DNA from: an uncultured Neisseria sp.
GTDB taxonomy: Bacteria; Pseudomonadota; Gammaproteobacteria; Burkholderiales; Neisseriaceae
DNA: 11,168 bases
Direction: 5' to 3'
NCBI GenBank assembly: GCA_937919795.1
Contig: CALFOA010000425.1
Coordinates: forward strand, 1-11,168
Under the pieces are notes generated by a model. It was not told where the DNA came from and did no database searches. It was given only the letters and a program-made list of their open reading frames with translations. How positions within the stretch are numbered: the stretch's first letter is position 1; the number at the start of each line of letters is the position of its first letter. The translations under genes were made by a program, and so were the position numbers. Positions 1-5,564 of this stretch are shown here, piece by piece.

Positions 1-688
1 TCTCTCTATCGCCGGTTTTTATAATTTTCTATTTTTTGTTACTAACTTGGCGCTATATAAATATACCAAGCATCTTTGGTACCTATTATTTGCCAGTTTC
101 TACATGGTATTTTTGTTTTGGCTACAATCATCAACGTCGCTCGTATTCTTTTTAATTTCTTTTATTGCTCTACAGTTCGAGCTTTATAAGGCACAGCGTT
201 TTTTATTCTTACTAACACTAACAATTGAATTATTTGCTTTAATCTTAGCCTATCAAATGGTTGGAGATGTCGTTGACCAAACGCTTACCCATTTATTCTC
301 AGAAGGCAACGGCTTGGGTGGCCGCTATTCAGAAGGCGGAAATCTGGCCAACAACTTAGAGTATGTAATGAACAATCCTTTGGGAGGCATTGGTTTTAGC
401 TACACAACTAATTTTATGTTCGCAGACTCCGGATATTTGGAATATGCGCTGCGGGGCAGTATTCTAGCCACGCTTGGCGTAGTCATTTCATTCAGCCGTT
501 ATATCTTCAGAAATATTACAACATATTATCGATATTTATTTCTGTTTGCTTACTTAGCATTTGAAGTCGGCTTTTCTAATATGATTTATTACCGGACTTT
601 CGGCATTACCTTGTTTCTTATTGCCTTATTTAATCAGTTGCAACGCCACGAACAGTCCAAACCTAACACAAAGGCACTTAAAATATGA
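1..688 (+). CDS. wzy: Wzy-like O-antigen/polysaccharide polymerase, C-terminal part (5' partial)
   Basis: The reading frame is open from base 2 (first full codon) to the TGA at 686-688, about 228 codons, with no stop before the window edge, so the gene begins upstream. The TTG at 47 is only an internal codon. The product is very hydrophobic: four closely spaced membrane segments (roughly bases 10-270), a polar loop of about 60 residues containing GRYSEGG and NNPLGGIGFSYTTN, then two or three more segments. A large external loop carrying Arg and Gly motifs near the C-terminus is typical of Wzy polymerases and WaaL/PglL-type ligases, which join lipid-linked glycan units at the periplasmic face of the inner membrane. 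Base composition is clearly more AT-rich than the genes from 1629 on, as is common for wzy/wzx. The ATGA overlap with the next gene suggests translational coupling. Polymerase is preferred over ligase because wza-wzb-wzc lie in the same cluster, but the missing N-terminus leaves this open. Confidence 0.72.
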   Translation, partial: LSIAGFYNFLFFVTNLALYKYTKHLWYLLFASFYMVFLFWLQSSTSLVFFLISFIALQFELYKAQRFLFLLTLTIELFALILAYQMVGDVVDQTLTHLFSEGNGLGGRYSEGGNLANNLEYVMNNPLGGIGFSYTTNFMFADSGYLEYALRGSILATLGVVISFSRYIFRNITTYYRYLFLFAYLAFEVGFSNMIYYRTFGITLFLIALFNQLQRHEQSKPNTKALKI

Positions 689-1632
689 TTGATATTGTTT
701 TCGTAAACTGGAATGCTGGAAAACTACTCCAGGATGCAGTAACCAGCATTATTAAATACCATTCCGGTCTCGTTAGCAGCACCATTATTGTGGATAACAA
801 TTCCTCCGACAATTCCATTGCTTTAGTGGAAGAATTGGGTACCGACTTCCCGTTTGAATTGAAAATTATCAAAAATAACACCAATAACGGTTTCGGTGCT
901 GCCTGTAACCAAGGTGCGGCCGCCGGTAGTGCCAAATATGTATTGTTCCTCAATCCTGATGCTCAGTTGTTCGAACACTCTCTGAGCGTACCCCATGAAT
1001 ATATGGAACGCCCGGAAAATCAGAAAGTAGGCATTTGCGGTGTGCAACTGGTAGAAGAAGACGGCCATATTGCTCGCAGCTGCACCCGTTTCCCTTCGCT
1101 GAAAACCTTTGCAGTTAATGCGTTTGGTCTCAACAAACTGCCTTTCTCTACCTTTAAATCCATGCACATGCACATGGGCGACTGGGATCATTTAAGTACC
1201 CGTGAAGTGGACCAAGTCATCGGAGCTTTTTATTTCATGCGCCGTGATTTGTTTGAACAATTACGCGGCTTTGATGAGCGTTTCTTTGTGTATTTTGAAG
1301 ATCTGGATTTGGCCTACCGTACCAAACAAGCCGGATATAAAAGCATGTATTTGGCCGATACTCAAGCCTTCCATGCCGGTGGCGGCACCTCCAACCAAGT
1401 GAAAGCCACCCGTTTGTTTTACTCCTTACGCAGCCGTCTGATTTATAGCTTTACCCATATGTCTAAGCCAGAAGCCATCGGTATTACATTAGTAACCCTG
1501 ATTGTTGAGCCTCTTTCTCGCACCGTACTGAGCCTAGCCAAAGGTTCAATGGCCGATGTAAAAAACACTTGGGCGGGCTATGGCATGTTGTGGAAAGCTC
1601 TGCCTGCTGTATTGAAGGGACAAACTCGATGA
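685..1632 (+). CDS. Family 2 glycosyltransferase (rhamnosyltransferase-like)
   Basis: A 315-residue protein of the GT-A fold family GT2, cytoplasmic or membrane-associated, expected to add one sugar from a nucleotide donor to a lipid-linked glycan. The N-terminus has the nucleotide-binding start (IVFVNWN, 4-10) and VDNNSSDNS (36-44). NNGFGAACNQG (67-77) and the metal-site region FLNPDA (88-93, replacing a strict DxD) follow. The acceptor-side motif GFDERFFVYFEDLDLAYR (195-212) is characteristic of the WbbL/RfbF-like branch, where E205-D206 is the likely base region. Residues 149-155 read SMHMHMG, encoded by a short tandem repeat. The C-terminal tail (about 255-290) is moderately hydrophobic and may touch the membrane. 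The ATG at 685 overlaps the upstream stop, with AAGG at 671-674 as ribosome site. The donor sugar cannot be read from sequence; rhamnose is only the commonest assignment in this branch. Confidence 0.88.
   Translation: MIDIVFVNWNAGKLLQDAVTSIIKYHSGLVSSTIIVDNNSSDNSIALVEELGTDFPFELKIIKNNTNNGFGAACNQGAAAGSAKYVLFLNPDAQLFEHSLSVPHEYMERPENQKVGICGVQLVEEDGHIARSCTRFPSLKTFAVNAFGLNKLPFSTFKSMHMHMGDWDHLSTREVDQVIGAFYFMRRDLFEQLRGFDERFFVYFEDLDLAYRTKQAGYKSMYLADTQAFHAGGGTSNQVKATRLFYSLRSRLIYSFTHMSKPEAIGITLVTLIVEPLSRTVLSLAKGSMADVKNTWAGYGMLWKALPAVLKGQTR
1615..1620 (+). promoter_or_regulatory. Ribosome binding site deciding the start of the first GT4 gene
   Basis: AAGGGA lies eight bases before the ATG at 1629. It supports that start over the in-frame TTG at 1569, which would add 20 residues that do not belong to the GT4 fold and would overlap the previous gene by 64 bases. 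Confidence 0.7.
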
Positions 1633-2696
1633 AAGTCCTGATGCTCACCAAATACGGTCCGCAAGGCGCTTCCTCACGCCTGCGTACCATGCAGTATCTG
1701 AGCTGGTTTGAGCAGGCCGGTATTCAATGCGATGTGTTTCCACTCATCAGCGATGACGCGCTGAAAGCCAAATACAACAAACAGTCTTACAGCAGCGGCG
1801 AGTTAAGACAGACTTATTGGAACCGTATCCGCCTGCTGCTTTCAGCCAAAAACGAATACAGCTTGGTTTGGATTGAAAAAGAAGCCCTGCCGTGGACACC
1901 GGCTTGGTTTGAAAAAATGTTGCTCGCTAATATTCCGTATGTGCTCGATTACGACGATGCCCTATTCCACAATTACGATATGCACAGCCTGCCCATCGTA
2001 CGCAAAGTATTCGGCAAACGCCTCGACACATTGATGGCGGGTGCCAGCTTAGTCGTATGCGGCAACTATTATTTGGCCGACCGCGCCAAACAAGCCGGCG
2101 CACGCTGGGTGGAAATCGTACCCACCGTTATCGACATCACCCGCTATTTCACTTCAGAGCAAAAAGCCCGTGAAGACAAACCAACCGTGGTGTGGATCGG
2201 CTCGCCTTCCACCGCACAATATGTGCAAGACATTGCTCGCCCGCTAGCCGAGTTAAACCGTCAAGTGCCGTTCAAATTGCGCATCATCGGTGCCAATCTC
2301 AATATTGAAGGGGTGGACATCGAAAACCTGCCGTGGACGGAAGACACCGAAGTTCCTTTGGTGGCTGAAAGCGACATCGGTATTATGCCGTTGCCGGATA
2401 CGCCGTGGACCAACGGCAAATGTGGTTATAAACTGATTCAATACATGGCTTGCGGACTACCGGTAGTCGGTTCCGACGTCGGCGCCAATAAAAATATCGT
2501 CGATGAAGGCGTGAACGGCCACTTGGTCAGCAGCGATGCACAATGGGTCGAAACTCTGAAGACTTTGTTGCAAAATCCAGAACTCCGCCAGCAATACGGT
2601 CGTCAAGGTCGCATTGATGCTGAAGAACGCTTCTGCGTACAAAAAACCGCTCCGCGTCTGATTGAGTTGCTGCGTAAAGTAGCCACTACCGCCTAA
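1629..2696 (+). CDS. Family 4 glycosyltransferase (GT-B), pglG-like position
   Basis: A 355-residue GT-B enzyme starting MKVLMLTKYGPQGASSRLR, a typical GT4 N-terminal strand and loop. LDYDDALF (106-113) and WIGSPST (189-195) mark the inter-domain and donor-binding regions. The C-terminal donor site is GKCGYKLIQYMACGLPVV (263-280). In most GT4 enzymes this position carries the E-x7-E motif; here it aligns as G-x7-Q. The same substituted form (K-C/S-G-F-K-L-x-x-Y-M-A) is one I recognise from a polysaccharide-cluster GT4 subgroup, so it is probably active. The ATGA overlap with the GT2 gene suggests coupled translation. By order (GT4, GT4, then phosphoglycosyltransferase) it sits where pglG lies in the neisserial pgl locus, but I cannot prove orthology. 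Role: adding a sugar to the undecaprenyl-linked glycan at the cytoplasmic face. Donor and linkage are unknown. Confidence 0.87.
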   Translation: MKVLMLTKYGPQGASSRLRTMQYLSWFEQAGIQCDVFPLISDDALKAKYNKQSYSSGELRQTYWNRIRLLLSAKNEYSLVWIEKEALPWTPAWFEKMLLANIPYVLDYDDALFHNYDMHSLPIVRKVFGKRLDTLMAGASLVVCGNYYLADRAKQAGARWVEIVPTVIDITRYFTSEQKAREDKPTVVWIGSPSTAQYVQDIARPLAELNRQVPFKLRIIGANLNIEGVDIENLPWTEDTEVPLVAESDIGIMPLPDTPWTNGKCGYKLIQYMACGLPVVGSDVGANKNIVDEGVNGHLVSSDAQWVETLKTLLQNPELRQQYGRQGRIDAEERFCVQKTAPRLIELLRKVATTA

Positions 2697-2701
2697 ATTT
2701 T

Positions 2702-2713
2702 TTCAGACAGGCA
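2702..2713 (-). repeat. DNA uptake sequence (TGCCTGTCTGAA dialect)
   Basis: An exact copy on the minus strand, forming the left arm of the inverted pair behind the first GT4 gene. It is flanked so as to give the full 14-mer ATGCCTGTCTGAAA. Confidence 0.8.
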
Positions 2714-2718
2714 TGCTA

Positions 2719-2730
2719 TGCCTGTCTGAA
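2719..2730 (+). repeat. DNA uptake sequence (TGCCTGTCTGAA dialect)
   Basis: An exact plus-strand copy forming the right arm of the same inverted pair. It has A before and A after, giving the same 14-mer. Confidence 0.8.
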
Positions 2731-2765
2731 AAAAACAATAACAACACCCTACACAGAGTACTGTA

Positions 2766-3896
2766 ATGAAAAAATTTTTACTGATTGCCGGTTTTGCCGA
2801 CTCCCTAATTAACTTCCGCTGGGATTTGATTTGCGCCCTTCAAGCCAAAGGCTTGGAAGTGCACGTGGCCGCGCCCGAAATCAGCAGCAGCCCCACTACT
2901 TTGGAGAAATTGCGCAATAACGGCGTATTTGCCCATGATGTTCCCATGCAGCGTACCGGCACCAATCCTATCGAAGATTTTAAAACCCTGATTGCCTTGC
3001 GCCAGTTGATGCAACAAGTCCGCCCCGATTACGTAATGGCCTACACCATTAAACCAGTGATTTATGGCATGTTGGCCGCCGCCTCAACCGGCGTACCAAA
3101 CCGCGCCGCATTGATTACCGGCTTGGGCTACGCCTTCCAAGACAGCGAAGGCAGCACCAAACAAAACTTGATTAGACGCGTTACCCGCCAATTATACGCC
3201 CGTGCACTCAGCGCGGCCGATTTGACCTTCTTCCAAAATGAAGACGACCAAAAACTGTTTACCGATTTGGGCATTATCCGTCCGGGTCAAAACACCGTGG
3301 TAGTCAACGGTTCTGGCGTTAATACTGAGAAATTCAGCCCGCAACCGCTACCCGAAGGTGATGAAGTCCATTTCCTATTAATTGGCCGCCTGCTGAAAGA
3401 CAAAGGCGTGCGCGAATATGTTGAAGCCGCTCGCCGGGTAAAACAACAATATCCGCAAGCCGTCTTCAATCTAGTCGGTTTTTTAGATTCCAACCCCAGC
3501 TCGGTTACCCAACAGGAACTCGACCAATGGGTAAACGAAGGTACGGTGAAATTCTGGGGTAAATTGTCCGACGTACGCCCGGCAATTAACGCCTGCCACG
3601 TGTTTGTACTGCCCTCTTACCGCGAAGGTACCCCGCGTACTGTATTGGAAGCAATGGCCACTGGGCGCGCAATTATTACCACTGATGCTCCCGGTTGCCG
3701 CCAAACTGTCGAGAATGGATATAATGGTTGGTTGGTTCCGGTGCAATCTGCAGAGAAATTAGCAGAAGCCATGGAGCGTTTCCTGAGTGAGCCTGCTTTG
3801 ATTCAACAAATGGGTCAAGCCTCTTTGGAAATCGCTCGCAACAAATATGATGTCAATATTATCAATGACTTCATGTTAAACCAATTAAAAATTTAA
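2766..3896 (+). CDS. Family 4 glycosyltransferase, PglA/PglH-like
   Basis: A 376-residue GT-B glycosyltransferase. The N-terminal domain starts [20 protein letters not shown], resembling Campylobacter PglA, which transfers the second sugar onto undecaprenyl-PP-bacillosamine. Further landmarks are YTIKPVIYG (93-101), [10 protein letters not shown] (117-126), the domain linker [11 protein letters not shown] (180-190), [10 protein letters not shown] (206-215) and the canonical E-x7-E donor motif in [17 protein letters not shown] (294-310; E297 and E305). Lying directly upstream of the phosphoglycosyltransferase, it occupies the pglH position of the neisserial pgl locus. It probably adds the second residue to diNAcBac-PP-undecaprenol at the cytoplasmic face; the sugar itself is not readable. 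The ribosome site is weak (AGAG at 2755-2758) and a DUS hairpin precedes it, so expression may be lower than for the upstream pair. Family call firm, substrate inferred. Confidence 0.88.
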   Translation: MKKFLLIAGFADSLINFRWDLICALQAKGLEVHVAAPEISSSPTTLEKLRNNGVFAHDVPMQRTGTNPIEDFKTLIALRQLMQQVRPDYVMAYTIKPVIYGMLAAASTGVPNRAALITGLGYAFQDSEGSTKQNLIRRVTRQLYARALSAADLTFFQNEDDQKLFTDLGIIRPGQNTVVVNGSGVNTEKFSPQPLPEGDEVHFLLIGRLLKDKGVREYVEAARRVKQQYPQAVFNLVGFLDSNPSSVTQQELDQWVNEGTVKFWGKLSDVRPAINACHVFVLPSYREGTPRTVLEAMATGRAIITTDAPGCRQTVENGYNGWLVPVQSAEKLAEAMERFLSEPALIQQMGQASLEIARNKYDVNIINDFMLNQLKI

Positions 3897-3908
3897 ATCC
3901 TGCAACAA

Positions 3909-3920
3909 TGCCTGTCTGAA
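3909..3920 (+). repeat. DNA uptake sequence (TGCCTGTCTGAA dialect)
   Basis: A single exact plus-strand copy, 12 bases after the GT4 stop, within the 14-mer ATGCCTGTCTGAAA. It supplies the 5' arm of a small hairpin. Confidence 0.8.
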
Positions 3921-3941
3921 ACCTTCAGACCCATTTGTTTT
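3914..3941 (+). terminator. Half-DUS hairpin with T-rich tail, weak candidate terminator
   Basis: GTCTGAA (3914-3920), loop ACC, TTCAGAC (3924-3930) form a perfect 7-bp stem. It is followed by CCATTTGTTTT (3931-3941), a T-rich tail in the right place for intrinsic termination on the + strand. The stem is short and AT-leaning, so efficiency is doubtful. The next gene starts only 19 bases after the tail. Confidence 0.4.
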
Positions 3942-3960
3942 ATTCATTATTGGGATCCTT

Positions 3961-4581
3961 ATGTCTGACTTGATTAAACGTGCATTCGACTTTACCGCTG
4001 CCCTGATCGGCCTGATTATTTTGTCACCGGTTTTGCTCATTACTGCCTACCTGATTCGCAAAAATCTCGGCTCACCAGTGTTATTCCGCCAGGTTCGCCC
4101 CGGCAAAGATGGTCGCCCATTTGAAATGGTGAAATTCCGTTCCATGCGTGATGCCATCGACCAAAACGGCAAACCTCTGCCGGACAATGAACGCCTGACT
4201 CCGTTCGGCAAAACCCTGCGTTCTACCAGTCTCGACGAACTACCTGAACTTTGGAATGTCTTAAAAGGCGACATGAGTTTAGTTGGCCCGCGCCCTTTGC
4301 TGATGGAATACCTGCCGCATTACAACAAAGAACAATACCGCCGTCACGATGTTCGCCCAGGCGTAACCGGTTGGGCACAGGTTAACGGTCGTAATGCCAT
4401 TTCTTGGGAAGAGAAATTCAAATTGGATGTATGGTACGTCGATAATCGTTCACTCTGGTTAGACTTGAAAATCCTATTCTTGACCGTGAAAAAAGTTTTC
4501 ATCCGTGAAGGCATTGCGGCAGAAGGCGAAGCCACTATGAATATGTTTGAAGGCACCAAAGATAAGGATGATGAAAAATAA
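3961..4581 (+). CDS. pglB: Undecaprenyl-phosphate bacillosamine-1-phosphate transferase (small phosphoglycosyltransferase, PGT half of PglB)
   Basis: A 206-residue monotopic phosphoglycosyltransferase, matching the roughly 200-residue Campylobacter PglC and the N-terminal half of neisserial PglB. It should transfer diNAcBac-1-phosphate from UDP-diNAcBac to undecaprenyl phosphate, the first lipid-linked step. Visible landmarks: basic start (LIKRAFDF), one hydrophobic re-entrant helix (about 12-32) with the breaking S22-P23 pair, [10 protein letters not shown] (39-48), KFRSMR (58-63), the catalytic D92-E93 in [12 protein letters not shown] (89-100), [13 protein letters not shown] (107-119), and [14 protein letters not shown] (132-145). 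It ends with a charged tail (GTKDKDDEK). In meningococci and gonococci the same polypeptide continues into the acetyltransferase; here it stops at TAA and the acetyltransferase is a separate gene 341 bases on. GGGA at 3952-3955 is a weak ribosome site. Donor specificity is inferred from the downstream genes. Confidence 0.9.
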   Translation: MSDLIKRAFDFTAALIGLIILSPVLLITAYLIRKNLGSPVLFRQVRPGKDGRPFEMVKFRSMRDAIDQNGKPLPDNERLTPFGKTLRSTSLDELPELWNVLKGDMSLVGPRPLLMEYLPHYNKEQYRRHDVRPGVTGWAQVNGRNAISWEEKFKLDVWYVDNRSLWLDLKILFLTVKKVFIREGIAAEGEATMNMFEGTKDKDDEK

Positions 4582-4624
4582 TATTCTAATTTTTATCAGC
4601 CGATCATTGCGTTGAATGGGTACT

Positions 4625-4641
4625 GGACTGCAAAGCAGTCC
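4625..4641. repeat. Perfect 7-bp hairpin
   Basis: GGACTGC, loop AAA, GCAGTCC, beginning 43 bases after the phosphoglycosyltransferase stop. A C/T-rich run, not a T-run, follows (TCCTCCC), so it is not a standard intrinsic terminator. It could stabilise the 3' end of the upstream mRNA. Confidence 0.5.
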
Positions 4642-4788
4642 TCCCTCCCGCAAAACGATGGCAGTTACAATTAGATCCAAAAGTCATTTTCTACCACCAA
4701 ATACATTGCTGAATTAAGTTTAAGAAATACTCCGTATCGGGTAAATAGCTTTTTATATATGAGCGACCACTACCACAAATTTTTGATG

Positions 4789-4815
4789 CCAACCATCATC
4801 CAAATATCTGGTTGG
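4789..4815. repeat. Inverted repeat, 7-bp stem with 13-base loop
   Basis: CCAACCA (4789-4795) pairs with TGGTTGG (4809-4815). There is no T-run on either side. It lies inside the possible coding remnant and may be chance or an operator-like site. Confidence 0.35.
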
Positions 4816-4922
4816 ACAACATCAGTGAACTACAAACAATAATTAACACCTAAAAATATTAACCGCCAAAGGCTTTCACCTAAACGAAAACCTAGATACG
4901 GAACTTAGAGGCAACAGAGAAG

Positions 4923-5558
4923 ATGAACAAAAAGTTAGCTATTATCGGCGCAGGCGGGCACGCCAAAGTGGTGCTCGAAACAGCCTTGCTGATGCAACAC
5001 TGGGAGTCGATTGTCTTTATCGACGACAACCACAAAGACAAAACCGAGTTTATGGGCTTTCCATTACTCGGTACGAGCAATTTGTTGGGGAAAACTGTTA
5101 CTCCGCAAGAATACGATATTGCTCTGGGAATTGGTGATAACAGCGCCCGAGCCCAACAGTTCACAGAAATAGAACAACTGGGCTTTAGCTTTCCCGTTAT
5201 CGTTCATCCCACCGCTTTTGTCAGCCGCTTCGCCTCCATTGGTGCAGGTTCAGTACTGTTTGCCCAAACCGCTGTTAATGCTGGTGCAGTGATCGGCAAA
5301 GCGGCCATCATCAACACTAGCGCATCAGTTGACCATGACTGCATACTTGATGATTTTGTACACATCAGCCCCGGCGCCAATCTGGCAGGCAATACCCGAG
5401 TCGGTACGCACAGTTGGATGGGCATCGGCTGCTGTACCCGGCAAGGCAGCAGCATAGGCAAAGATTGCATCATAGGCGCTGGCTCTGTCGTGATTAAAGA
5501 TATTCCCGATGGCACAACCGCTGTCGGCATACCCGCAAAAATTTTAACCCAGGAATAA
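4923..5558 (+). CDS. UDP-4-amino-sugar N-acetyltransferase (Campylobacter PglD type; acetyltransferase half of neisserial PglB)
   Basis: A 211-residue left-handed beta-helix acetyltransferase that should acetylate the C4 amine of UDP-4-amino-GlcNAc (UDP-2-acetamido-4-amino-2,4,6-trideoxyhexose) with acetyl-CoA, giving UDP-diNAcBac in the cytoplasm. The N-terminal nucleotide-sugar domain has LAIIGAGGHAKVV (5-17) and FIDDN (32-36). The hexapeptide repeats run from about 95 to 195 (for example SIGAGS, AVIGKA, RVGTHS, SIGKDC, IIGAGS). SVDHDC (135-140) holds His138, matching the catalytic His of C. jejuni PglD, and the end AVGIPAKIL is typical. In N. meningitidis and N. gonorrhoeae this domain is the C-terminal half of PglB; here it is free-standing with its own ATG and ribosome site. 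Six bases separate its stop from the aminotransferase ATG. NeuD/perosamine-type acetyltransferases share the fold, but the neighbours favour the bacillosamine route. Confidence 0.9.
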   Translation: MNKKLAIIGAGGHAKVVLETALLMQHWESIVFIDDNHKDKTEFMGFPLLGTSNLLGKTVTPQEYDIALGIGDNSARAQQFTEIEQLGFSFPVIVHPTAFVSRFASIGAGSVLFAQTAVNAGAVIGKAAIINTSASVDHDCILDDFVHISPGANLAGNTRVGTHSWMGIGCCTRQGSSIGKDCIIGAGSVVIKDIPDGTTAVGIPAKILTQE

Positions 5559-5564
5559 TAAAAT

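Larger units (their letters stand above)
2698..2734. terminator. DUS-pair inverted repeat, candidate terminator or attenuator
   Basis: A perfect 17-bp stem runs TTTTTTCAGACAGGCAT (2698-2714), loop GCT, then its complement (2718-2734), two bases after the stop of the GT4 gene. The arms are two oppositely oriented uptake sequences. The A/T ends make it look like an intrinsic terminator in either direction, although the U-run on the + transcript lies in the 5' arm rather than after the stem. Only 31 bases separate it from the next ATG and I see no promoter there, so partial read-through (attenuation) is more likely than a full stop. Confidence 0.55.
4571..4850 (+). pseudogene. Possible degenerate coding remnant between the two PglB halves (unidentified)
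   Basis: An ATG at 4571 overlaps the end of the phosphoglycosyltransferase gene, in the style of a coupled operon gene, and reads [14 protein letters not shown] before a TGA at 4613. In the next frame, 4590-4850 reads about 87 codons with only two stops (4710 and 4746). The last stretch (4749-4850) reads like a real protein end: FDANHHPNIWLDNISEL, then QTIINT and TAA. This is compatible with a frameshifted, stop-ridden gene or a short insertion, but I recognise no family. An ATP-grasp remnant, as in neisserial PglB2, is only a guess. The region is AT-rich, so open stretches of this size could also be chance. Confidence 0.25.
4582..4922. other. 341-bp AT-rich gap without an intact gene
   Basis: This is the only long gap in the window. 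It holds two perfect hairpins (4625-4641 and 4789-4815), the possible coding remnant above, and an AGAGG/AGAGAAG ribosome-site region (4907-4922) for the acetyltransferase. No uptake sequence, tRNA or convincing sigma-70 promoter pair was seen. AT-rich runs such as TTTTTATATAT (4750-4760) could serve as a -10 region, but I found no matching -35. Confidence 0.7.

Noticed and set aside
47..49. TTG at 47 as the true start of the polymerase gene
   Set aside because: The frame is open and hydrophobic right to the window edge, and the remaining length is far below that of a full polymerase.
1569..1628. TTG at 1569 as an upstream start adding 20 residues to the first GT4 enzyme
   Set aside because: The ATG at 1629 has an AAGGGA ribosome site, an ATGA overlap and begins exactly at the GT4 fold (MKVLMLTKYG). 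The extension is the shadow of the GT2 gene's 3' end.
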